A stretch of 5,097 bases of DNA, from contig DRQV01000119.1 of NCBI GenBank assembly GCA_011371325.1, positions 1 through 5,097 on the forward strand, given 5' to 3'. Of the stretch, positions 1 to 5,097 are shown in pieces. This DNA comes from Thioploca sp. GTDB taxonomy: Bacteria; Pseudomonadota; Gammaproteobacteria; Beggiatoales; Beggiatoaceae. The position numbers were made by a program, and so were the translations under genes. Position 1 is the first letter of the stretch. Each line of letters begins with the position of its first letter. A model generated the notes under the pieces. It saw only the letters and a list, made by a program, of their open reading frames with translations. It was not told the origin of the DNA and did not search any database.

Positions 1-44
1 AATACTTGATATTGAAAATAATTAAGAATGATTAACCCAACTAA
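1..44 (-). mobile_element. Start of a third copy of the cassette, cut by window edge
   Basis: Bases 1-44 are identical to 174-217, the attI-proximal start of cassette 2, and lie beyond the crossover at 44|45. At least three copies of the cassette, or a cassette sharing its first 44 bp, therefore stand in a row. The remainder is outside the window. Confidence 0.7.
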
Positions 45-92
45 CACCATTCTTGAGCCGCCGATAGGTCGGCCTCTAAGATTTAGTTAGAA
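39..92 (-). other. attC: attC recombination site of cassette 2
   Basis: This site is base-for-base identical to 212-265, with the same R, L and spacer blocks and the same bulged bases. Outer CTAAC (41-45) pairs with GTTAG (86-90), and inner CTTGAG (52-57) pairs with CTCTAAG (74-80) with one bulged base. Predicted crossover is at 44|45. Confidence 0.74.
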
Positions 93-217
93 TTTATCGT
101 ATAATCCTAAATTCTATCAACTTCACTTTGAACTATCAAACGTAGATAAATAGTAAATAGATAGTACAAATTAAATACTTGATATTGAAAATAATTAAGA
201 ATGATTAACCCAACTAA
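45..217 (-). mobile_element. Integron cassette 2, near-identical copy of cassette 1
   Basis: This second 173-bp unit differs from cassette 1 at 4 of 173 positions. The attC-like region and the promoter hexamers are unchanged. The 10-codon frame seen in cassette 1 begins here with GTG instead of ATG because of the difference at 126, which is further evidence that it is not a conserved gene. Identical neighbouring cassettes can arise by repeated integrase capture of the same circle or by homologous recombination between copies. Confidence 0.76.
111..139 (-). promoter_or_regulatory. Outward promoter within cassette 2
   Basis: This is the same TTGATA-N17-TAGAAT arrangement as in cassette 1 (-35 at 139-134, -10 at 116-111). 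The spacer differs by one base. It points leftward into the array beyond the window. Confidence 0.48.
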
Positions 218-265
218 CACCATTCTTGAGCCGCCGATAGGTCGGCCTCTAAGATTTAGTTAGAA
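212..265 (-). other. attC: attC recombination site of cassette 1
   Basis: In cassette direction (minus strand) the site begins with an R''-like TTCTAAC and ends with an R'-like GTTAGTT. The consensus is RYYYAAC/GTTRRRY, with one mismatch per box, and the invariant AAC and GTT triplets are present. Between them lie a 5-nt spacer (TAAAT), an L'' box CTTAGAG, a short variable hairpin (GCCGA/TCGGC stem with a 4-nt loop and two bulged bases), an L' box CTCAAG and a 6-nt spacer (AATGGT). L'' has one base more than L', which would leave an extrahelical base on folding. That asymmetry is an established attC hallmark that sets which strand recombines. The length (~54 bp) is at the short end for attC. 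Recombination is predicted at G|TT, i.e. 217|218. Confidence 0.75.
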
Positions 266-390
266 TTTATCGTATAATCCTAAATTCTATCAACTTCATT
301 TTGAACTATCAAACGTAGATAAATAGTAAACAGATAGTACAAGTTAAATACTTGATATTGAAAATAATTAAGAACGATTAACCCAACTAA
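218..390 (-). mobile_element. Integron cassette 1 (attI-proximal), gene-less, 173 bp
   Basis: This unit lies between two predicted crossover points (AA|C on the + strand, G|TT when read in cassette direction), at 390|391 and 217|218. It is the first cassette after attI. It ends with an attC-like site (212-265 spans its boundary). On the minus strand the only ATG-initiated frame I found is 10 codons (299 to 267), without a ribosome binding site, so I treat the cassette as gene-less. It carries a TTGATA-N17-TAGAAT promoter candidate directed into the array. The cassette reading rests on the neighbouring IntI gene and the attC-like fold. A tandem duplication unrelated to integrase is the alternative, but the match ending at the crossover triplet argues against it. 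Confidence 0.78.
284..312 (-). promoter_or_regulatory. Outward promoter within cassette 1
   Basis: On the minus strand, TTGATA (312-307) and TAGAAT (289-284) are separated by exactly 17 bp. Each is one base from the sigma70 consensus. It would transcribe leftward through the attC and into downstream cassettes. The region is AT-rich, so chance matches are expected; identity in both copies adds nothing because the copies are near-identical anyway. Confidence 0.5.
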
Positions 391-415
391 CTTATTATTA
401 TCAAGTATACTTGCT

Positions 416-443
416 ATGATATTCATTAGATATTAACCGACAA
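416..443 (-). promoter_or_regulatory. Candidate cassette promoter (Pc), near crossover
   Basis: On the minus strand, TTGTCG (443-438) is followed after 16 bp by TATCAT (421-416), giving 4/6 and 5/6 matches to sigma70 hexamers. It would start transcription about 20 bp before the attI crossover, toward the cassettes, where Pc promoters often lie. The spacing is slightly short and the -35 weak. Confidence 0.33.
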
Positions 444-447
444 ATCG

Positions 448-566
448 GGCAAGTTTGCCCTGATAATAGTTATCCTGACTTTTCACCTTGATATTCCACA
501 GTATTTACCGTGAATTCAGGCAAATTTACCTGCTATCCAAATTATCATGTCAAATACACCTGATAA
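448..566 (+). repeat. Three imperfect ~18-bp direct repeats in attI region
   Basis: Related blocks stand at 448-466 (GGCAAGTTTGCCCTGATAA), 519-536 (GGCAAATTTACCTGCTAT) and 549-566 (GTCAAATACACCTGATAA). The second and third share 13 of 18 positions; the first carries one extra C. Each is followed by a TA-rich stretch ending in TATCC or similar. In attI1, direct repeats are accessory IntI binding sites; that role here is inference. Confidence 0.5.
525..553 (-). promoter_or_regulatory. Alternative Pc: perfect -35 with poor -10
   Basis: A perfect TTGACA lies on the minus strand at 553-548, but the best hexamers 17-18 bp on (GGTAAA or GTAAAT) match TATAAT at only three positions. It points to the cassettes and overlaps one of the direct repeats. 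It could be a weak or regulated Pc, or a chance match. Confidence 0.25.
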
Positions 567-567
567 G

Positions 568-596
568 TTGATATTATCCTTAAATTCAAGCATAAT
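568..596 (+). promoter_or_regulatory. Promoter of intI
   Basis: TTGATA (568-573) and CATAAT (591-596) are separated by 17 bp, each one base from sigma70 consensus. Initiation near 603 would leave a leader of about 30 nt before the ATG at 635. I found no LexA-type CTGT-N8-ACAG operator over it, unlike many Vibrio and class 1 integrases, so SOS control is not supported here. A second TATAAT at 615-620 lacks a matching -35. Confidence 0.5.
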
Positions 597-634
597 AAAA
601 CTTGAAATTATTATTATAATCTTCTCAATAAATT

Positions 635-1603
635 ATGTCAAATACTAAAATATTAGATGAAACTCGAAATATAATGCGTTATGCTCATTATTCTATTCAT
701 ACTGAACGTGCATATTGCGAATGGATAGCTAAATATATTCATTTCCACCACATGCAAACACGAGAAAACTTATTTATCGAACCCAAGAAAAAAGTTGAAG
801 ATTATTTAACTTATTTAGCAGTGCAAGCCAATGTAGCTGCATCTACCCAAAGTCAAGCATTTAACGCTTTAGTCTTCCTATACAAACAGGTTCTTAAACA
901 ACCTTTAGAAGATATAAAAGCAACACGCTCACACAAAACTCAACGCATTCCAGTCGTATTGACCCGTGAAGAAGTCAAACAAATACTATCTCTACTAGAA
1001 AATACATCAGGTTTATTAGCTAAATTACTATATGGTTGTGGATTAAGAATTACCGAAGCAGTACGATTACGAGTACAAGACATTGACTATGGTTACAAAC
1101 AAATAACTGTGCGAAATGGAAAAGGTATGAAAGACCGAGTAACTCCATTTCCAGAAATTATAGCACCACTATTAACTAATCATTTACAACGAGTTAAAGC
1201 AATCCACAACCAAGACTTAGCCAATGGGTATGGAACAGTTTATCTACCACATGCACTTGCACGCAAATATCCAAATGCAGAACAAGAATGGAACTGGCAA
1301 TATGTCTTTCCTAGTAAAAAATTATCCAAAGACCCACGTAGTGGAATAACAAGGCGACATCATACTGACCAATCAGTGGTTAATAAAGCTATTAAAAAAG
1401 TAGTAGAAAATCTTGGAATTACTAAAAAAGTAAGTGCTCATACCTTTAGGCATAGCTTTGCAACCCATTTGTTACAAAGAGGTACAGATATTCGCACCAT
1501 TCAATCGTTATTGGGACATAAGGATTTGGAAACAACGATGATTTACACCCATGTATTGAAACAAGGTGGTGAGGGAGTGGTTAGTCCTTTGGATGATTTG
1601 TGA
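635..1603 (+). CDS. intI: Integron integrase IntI (tyrosine recombinase)
   Basis: This enzyme catalyses site-specific recombination of gene cassettes at attI and folded single-stranded attC sites. Residues ~8-90 form the N-terminal core-binding domain, with the family-typical HYSIHTERAY and AVQANVAASTQSQAFNAL stretches. The catalytic domain follows from ~105. Visible catalytic residues are R138 (in GLRITEA), K163 (GKG), H269 and R272 (HTFRH), H295 (LLGH) and nucleophile Y304 (MIYTH). The IntI-specific insert, absent from Xer proteins, covers ~205-242 with ALARKYPNAEQEW and DPRSGITRRHH. The C-terminus GGEGVVSPLDDL is also typical of IntI. At 322 residues it is close to Vibrio-type integrases (~320) and shorter than IntI1 (337). 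An in-frame TAA at 629-631 fixes ATG 635 as the first start; no Shine-Dalgarno is evident. The gene is intact and divergent from the cassette array. Confidence 0.97.
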   Translation: MSNTKILDETRNIMRYAHYSIHTERAYCEWIAKYIHFHHMQTRENLFIEPKKKVEDYLTYLAVQANVAASTQSQAFNALVFLYKQVLKQPLEDIKATRSHKTQRIPVVLTREEVKQILSLLENTSGLLAKLLYGCGLRITEAVRLRVQDIDYGYKQITVRNGKGMKDRVTPFPEIIAPLLTNHLQRVKAIHNQDLANGYGTVYLPHALARKYPNAEQEWNWQYVFPSKKLSKDPRSGITRRHHTDQSVVNKAIKKVVENLGITKKVSAHTFRHSFATHLLQRGTDIRTIQSLLGHKDLETTMIYTHVLKQGGEGVVSPLDDL

Positions 1604-1620
1604 TAGTCACATCATATTAG

Positions 1621-1690
1621 GGGGCAATCCTTTATGGTTGCCCTGTTACCAATAAATTAGAAAATCATGGTAACCACAAGGGATTACCCC
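1621..1690. repeat. Inverted pair of REP-like hairpins between convergent genes
   Basis: Two 25-nt arms, 1621-1645 on + and 1666-1690 on -, match at 20 of 25 positions and are separated by 20 bp. Each arm is itself an imperfect hairpin: GGGCAA-T-CC/GGTTGCCC with loop TTTAT in the first, and GGTAA-T-CC/GGTTACC in the second. One difference is compensatory (a C-G pair in one arm, T-A in the other), so the fold appears maintained. The pair sits between the stop codons of intI and the large minus-strand gene and may act as a bidirectional transcription stop. Neither arm is followed by a proper T-run, so a classical intrinsic terminator is not shown. The arrangement resembles REP/BIME elements. 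Confidence 0.6.
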
Positions 1691-1697
1691 TACATTA

Positions 1698-4600
1698 TTA
1701 ATGGTCAGACAACCAAGATGTATCATTACATTCGGTGGCTGGCCATACGATAGATTCAATATCATCGTATTTTAGACCTTTATAAATCTGTTTATGCACT
1801 ATCTTACATTCCACTGGATCATAAGCTAGGATACGAGTTTCCCGACCGTTTTTACCTTTTTTATCTACTCCAACTAGCAAGAATCCATTGGGTTGGGTAT
1901 CAAGTCCTTCAATTCGACCATTATCCACAAAATCACAAGCTATTTCAAATGTTTGAGTGTCTAAATCATACACCCATAAATGTTCATCACCGGAAGCATA
2001 GATTTTCTTACCATCAAAGCTCCAAGCTAAACCACCCATATCGTGCAGTTTGTAATCCATCTGTTTTACTGGAGTTCCTCTACCAGTTTTAGTATTGATT
2101 GTAATTAATCCAGTCCATTTATTGGTGGTAATGCCATTTTCTCTTTCCCAATTACTATTATTTCCTCGCCATTTATCCGTTCCACCTTCATTACGACCCC
2201 AAGCCCATAAGCTTCTATCAACTGGATTGAAGGCTAAACCAGCAGTTTTTTCAAATCCAGTTGGTCCAATTACTTTCATATCTCCAGTTTTACGGTGAAT
2301 AGTATATAAATAACCATCCAATTCTTTGCCATTTACCTCAGCATGATTACCAGCACTAGCAAATAGTAAATCAGGATTATCAGGATGAATAGCTAAACCT
2401 TCCATATCACGTCCATATCTCATTGGACCTAATGGTTTCATGCTACTTTTTGAACCAGTACTTAAGTCAATAATAACAACTTGAGAATCATTTAATTTAT
2501 CATCGTGCAAGGCATATAAAATGCAAGATTCAGGAGCTGTATCTACAAATAAATGTAGTGGTTCTGGGCCATTATAAACTATGGATTTATCTGGTAAACG
2601 ATAACCAATATAAAAATTGTATTCCCCAGAAGTATCCGTTAAAAACAATCTATGGCCATTGGACATAAAAGATACTTTTTCTGCTATATCATTTAAATCA
2701 CCAGTATAAATTGGTAGTTTTAAACTTAATGGTAACTGTTGATAATGTCGCATTGATTTTAAACTAAAAATATTGTTATCCCAATTATTCCATTTTGGTG
2801 GTTCAAGCACTTTAATAGAATTACGTTCTGGGTTATCTCTATCTTTGTGTTCCACAACTACCAATATATCAGCTGGTTTACCTATGTGTTCAGGCAGTAC
2901 TTTAATGGTTGTTGATAGTTCTAGTTGTTTAGCTTGTTCAAAAGTTAATATGGCGTGATTAGGATAAGTAAATTTGCCAGTTTTAATGTTAGGAGTAAAA
3001 CTAGAATCAAATAAGTCATAAATATTTAAATTTTTATCAATCAATAAAGCGGTTGGTAAAATTTCAATTTCTGCTTCTGGCTCTTTATATATAGTAACAT
3101 TAGACCCTAGTTTAACATCATCTGGTAAGTAGACATTTTTTTCGAGAATAACGTTTTCTAAATAACTACCTGCAACTATATTGAGGTTGGTTAATATCGC
3201 TGGTTTTTTAGCGTCTCCGATAATTTTACCTTTTAAATTACCACCATTGATTCTAGTTCCAGCAGTCAATTTTATATTGCTAATAGTTCCACCCATGGTA
3301 ATGTTAATATTTCCATCTAAAGTACCACCAGATAAATTTCTACCTTGGAAAGTTAGGTCTTTTATCGTTTTTTCATTAACTATAGTTTTTTCAAATGGAA
3401 CTGTTTTAGTGCCGAAATAGAACTGGACACCAGGGCCATACTTAACATTGCCCTCTGAAGTTACATTGTTATCGATAATGACATTGCTTAAATAAGTACC
3501 ATCAGTGATAATTAAATCTTCTAATATTGCTGGTACACTAGTATTACCAATGATTCTACCACCTAATCTACCACCAGTAATACGAGTATTGGGAGCTAGT
3601 GATACATCTAATATAATTCCATCTACTTCGCTATTATTAACAATATCGCCAGCTAATTTTCCACCTCGTATTTCAGCGCCTAAAAATTCAAAACCAGCTA
3701 GAGTACCGCTATTTTTTATATAACCGCTAAGAATACCACCAGTAACTCTGCTGTATTTAGTTATTTCAGCATTAGATATTCGGCCTTTATTTTTAATATT
3801 ACTTTTGATAACTAAATGAGAAACATTACCTTTTTCTTCAATAACAATATCTTCAACATTATCCCAATCAAAACTGCAAGTGGTATTAATTACATTGCCA
3901 TCTCGACAAGTTCTCCCTGCTACAGATTCAAATTGATTACTTTCTGTTGGAATTAAGTCAAATTGAGCTTGACATTTTTTGGTTCCAACCATCTTCACAT
4001 TTCCATTATTAATACAATCTCCACTCCAACCTTTGAAAACTGAACCAGAATCTGGAATTGCGGTTAATAATATATTAATCCCACTGGAATAATTATGATT
4101 GCAATTATTTCCACAATTGATTCCGAATTTATCAGATGTTACTGAACCAGAACCTTCACCAATCAATTCCACAGTAAGTAAATGGGTAAAAGAAAAATTA
4201 GCTTCATGAACTCCCATATCTACAACATCTATCCCGTCTGCATTACCATCTATAATGCGAGTTTTACCATCAAAATCAACGTTGTCGTTGGCAAAGATGG
4301 CACATGCCGAACTGGTTAAATATTGTGGAATTAAATCGTTATTACCAGCATCAATAGCTTGAGATTTAGGTTGCAAATACACATCGTCTGCCATTGTTTG
4401 TAGGGTATTATTTTTAGTGAATAATGGGTCAGATGATTTATTGCCTTCACCATCCCAACCATTTCTAACGATGGAATATTTAACTGTGGTGGTGCTATTT
4501 TCCCGATTGGTAATCGGAATGGTATCCCATAAAATGCTGTTATTTATCGTTGGAAAGCTAGAATAACTTACAATTCCAGTTTGATTAAAAGCTATAGTAG

Positions 4601-5097
4601 ATTGTGTAATCAATGGGTTACTATTATCATTCAACATTGCTTCAGAATTATTAGCAGTTAGAACCAAATGACCAATTAATGGATTACTGTCAAGGTTCGC
4701 CATTCCAGCTCCTTGTTTAGCTTTATTATTGCTGATAATACTATGAGTTATAAGTGGAGTACTAGCATTATTAAATATGCCACCTCCAAATTGAGTAGCA
4801 TTATTATCTGTGATATTGGCTTGTTGTAAGATAGGAGCTGATTGTTCGATATTAAATATTCCAGCTCCATATGTAGCAGTATTTGCTTGAATAAAAACTT
4901 GACATATCATTGGATTACTAGTTTTATTATAGATACCACCACCTTCTTTAATAGCATTATTATTACTGATAGAACTTATTTTTACTAATGGATTACTATC
5001 GTTAATATTACATAAACCAGCACCATATTCAGCTTGATTATTACTGAAAGAGATATATTCTAAAGTTGGACTAGCATGGTTATTAAACATACCACCG
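1698..5097 (-). CDS. Large mosaic beta-helix / beta-propeller protein, 5' partial
   Basis: The frame stays open to the right edge, with two further glycine codons before the internal Met at 5090, so the true start and any signal peptide lie outside. Numbering from that Met (1130 residues to the TAA at 1698): 1-190 is a right-handed parallel beta-helix of ~22-27-residue coils with G(A/G)G(I/L)xN turns; 221-296 resembles the closing segment of choice-of-anchor-Q proteins (AIDAGNN, VDFDGKTRIIDG, VDMGVHE); 303-378 is a divergent InlB-B-like repeat (LTVELIGEGSGSV, GWSGDC); 409-667 is a second, glycine-rich solenoid; ~675-850 is an uncharacterised linker domain; 853-1117 looks like a beta-propeller (DMEGLAIHP, TAGLAFNP, MGGLAWSFDG, IEGLDTQPNG). 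No membrane segment or C-terminal sorting signal is seen. It is probably exported or surface-located, with a binding or adhesion role, but no specific function can be assigned. It is convergent with intI. Confidence 0.9.
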   Translation of the reverse strand, partial: GGMFNNHASPTLEYISFSNNQAEYGAGLCNINDSNPLVKISSISNNNAIKEGGGIYNKTSNPMICQVFIQANTATYGAGIFNIEQSAPILQQANITDNNATQFGGGIFNNASTPLITHSIISNNKAKQGAGMANLDSNPLIGHLVLTANNSEAMLNDNSNPLITQSTIAFNQTGIVSYSSFPTINNSILWDTIPITNRENSTTTVKYSIVRNGWDGEGNKSSDPLFTKNNTLQTMADDVYLQPKSQAIDAGNNDLIPQYLTSSACAIFANDNVDFDGKTRIIDGNADGIDVVDMGVHEANFSFTHLLTVELIGEGSGSVTSDKFGINCGNNCNHNYSSGINILLTAIPDSGSVFKGWSGDCINNGNVKMVGTKKCQAQFDLIPTESNQFESVAGRTCRDGNVINTTCSFDWDNVEDIVIEEKGNVSHLVIKSNIKNKGRISNAEITKYSRVTGGILSGYIKNSGTLAGFEFLGAEIRGGKLAGDIVNNSEVDGIILDVSLAPNTRITGGRLGGRIIGNTSVPAILEDLIITDGTYLSNVIIDNNVTSEGNVKYGPGVQFYFGTKTVPFEKTIVNEKTIKDLTFQGRNLSGGTLDGNINITMGGTISNIKLTAGTRINGGNLKGKIIGDAKKPAILTNLNIVAGSYLENVILEKNVYLPDDVKLGSNVTIYKEPEAEIEILPTALLIDKNLNIYDLFDSSFTPNIKTGKFTYPNHAILTFEQAKQLELSTTIKVLPEHIGKPADILVVVEHKDRDNPERNSIKVLEPPKWNNWDNNIFSLKSMRHYQQLPLSLKLPIYTGDLNDIAEKVSFMSNGHRLFLTDTSGEYNFYIGYRLPDKSIVYNGPEPLHLFVDTAPESCILYALHDDKLNDSQVVIIDLSTGSKSSMKPLGPMRYGRDMEGLAIHPDNPDLLFASAGNHAEVNGKELDGYLYTIHRKTGDMKVIGPTGFEKTAGLAFNPVDRSLWAWGRNEGGTDKWRGNNSNWERENGITTNKWTGLITINTKTGRGTPVKQMDYKLHDMGGLAWSFDGKKIYASGDEHLWVYDLDTQTFEIACDFVDNGRIEGLDTQPNGFLLVGVDKKGKNGRETRILAYDPVECKIVHKQIYKGLKYDDIESIVWPATECNDTSWLSDH
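3090..3590 (-). repeat. Duplicated ~110-residue solenoid module
   Basis: Residues 501-557 (nt 3590-3420) and 611-667 (nt 3260-3090) align without gaps and are identical at 28 of 57 positions. Shared landmarks are TRI-GG, G-IIG, PAIL, G-YL-NVI and VK-G. The pattern GGxLxGxI recurs five times across residues 449-623 (TGGILSGYI, RGGKLAGDI, TGGRLGGRI, SGGTLDGNI, NGGNLKGKI), indicating a beta-solenoid built from smaller glycine-rich coils and then partly duplicated. Confidence 0.85.
4521..5097 (-). repeat. Beta-helix coil repeats in the large CDS
   Basis: Coils carry a turn motif at residues -2, 23 (GAGLCN), 50 (GGGIYN), 75 (GAGIFN), 102 (GGGIFN), 127 (GAGMAN) and degenerate forms at 149 and 171. 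Most are followed by an (S/T)xP or SNPL stretch and NN/AN turns. Spacings are 27, 25, 27, 25 and 22 residues. This is the sequence pattern of Pmp/pectate-lyase-like parallel beta-helices. The array continues beyond the window edge. Confidence 0.85.

Larger units (their letters stand above)
1..391. repeat. Tandem repeat, 173-bp period, ~2.26 copies
   Basis: Three successive copies begin with the same motif AATACTTGATATTG at 1, 174 and 347, an exact 173-bp period. The complete units differ at only a few positions, all transitions: 126/299 (C/T), 158/331 (T/C), 170/343 (A/G) and 202/375 (T/C). Bases 1-44 and 174-217 are identical. The third copy stops matching abruptly after base 391, within an AAC triplet that also marks the predicted integron crossover point. 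The repeat is best explained as tandem copies of one integron cassette, described separately, rather than a simple satellite. The left end is cut by the window, so the true copy number is unknown. Confidence 0.97.
391..634 (-). other. attI: attI / integron leader region, no gene
   Basis: This 244-bp stretch between the first cassette boundary and the intI start holds no plausible gene. Its position between a divergently oriented intI and the first cassette is where attI must lie. The predicted crossover is at its left end, read on the minus strand as AATAAG|TTAG. Visible structure includes a 12-bp perfect palindrome CAAGTATACTTG (402-413), an inverted repeat GGGCAAGTTTGCCC (447-460), GATAA/TTATC (462-474), a near-palindrome CAGGCAAATTTACCTG (517-532) and three related direct repeats. 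attI sites are poorly conserved between integrons, so location is the main evidence; exact limits cannot be set from sequence. Confidence 0.7.

Noticed and set aside
28..90. Twenty-codon + strand ORF overlapping attC
   Set aside because: It runs through the attC stem in the wrong direction for a cassette gene and has no ribosome binding site.
267..299. Ten-codon ORF (MKLIEFRIIR) on the minus strand in the cassette, ending one base before attC
   Set aside because: No ribosome binding site, very short, and its ATG is GTG in the neighbouring copy. The placement before attC is intriguing but not enough to call a gene.
1..391. CRISPR array
   Set aside because: The period is 173 bp with no short repeats separated by unique spacers; whole units are near-identical.
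447..460. GGGCAA/TTGCCC inverted repeat as another copy of the REP-like element at 1621
   Set aside because: Only the six-base stem is shared; the loop (2 versus 10 nt) and flanks differ, so chance similarity is likely.
1622..1643. Classical Rho-independent terminator for intI
   Set aside because: The stem is good but is followed by TGTTACC rather than a T-run; described as a REP-like hairpin instead.
2095..3723. Several 60-80 codon + strand frames inside the large minus-strand gene
   Set aside because: They are antisense shadows with skewed, low-complexity composition, no start signals and no recognisable domains.
5088..5090. Met codon as the start of the large CDS
   Set aside because: The frame continues upstream with glycine codons that complete the same coil motif (GGMFNN) seen in later coils, so this Met is internal.

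Overview
This AT-rich window reads as the platform end of a sedentary (chromosomal-type) integron, followed by a large mosaic beta-solenoid/beta-propeller protein gene that runs off the right edge. The integron call rests on an intact 322-residue IntI-family tyrosine recombinase (635-1603, +) with the IntI-specific insert between catalytic blocks. An attI-like leader lies upstream of it. Beyond the leader, at the left edge, exact 173-bp units each contain an attC-like folded site. The usual integron geometry is kept: intI is transcribed away from the array, and cassettes are read leftward (minus strand).

Layout. 1-390: at least two complete 173-bp cassettes (218-390 and 45-217) and the start of a third (1-44), 97-100% identical. 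Each ends in a ~54-bp attC candidate (212-265 and 39-92). None has a convincing gene, but each has a good sigma70-like promoter (TTGATA-N17-TAGAAT) pointing leftward into the rest of the array. 391-634: the attI/leader region, with imperfect direct repeats, short palindromes, a good candidate intI promoter and weaker leftward Pc candidates. 635-1603: intI. 1604-1697: a short convergent intergenic region with two inverted copies of a REP-like hairpin. 1698-5097: a minus-strand CDS, 5'-truncated by the window edge. It encodes an N-terminal parallel beta-helix, a choice-of-anchor-Q-like closing segment, a divergent InlB-B-like repeat, a second glycine-rich solenoid with an internal duplication, a linker domain and a C-terminal beta-propeller-like domain.

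Organism. The IntI sequence resembles gammaproteobacterial integron integrases. The domain mix of the large protein (beta-helix, InlB-B-like repeat, GGxLxGxI solenoid, propeller) recalls proteins of large sulfur bacteria (Thiotrichales/Beggiatoaceae). This is recognition from memory and low to moderate confidence; no marker gene is present.

How it works together. IntI would recombine cassettes at the attI end. The first positions are occupied by tandem copies of a gene-less, promoter-bearing cassette, which could raise transcription of downstream cassettes that lie outside the window. The large surface-type protein gene is convergent with intI and is probably ordinary chromosomal flank rather than part of the integron.
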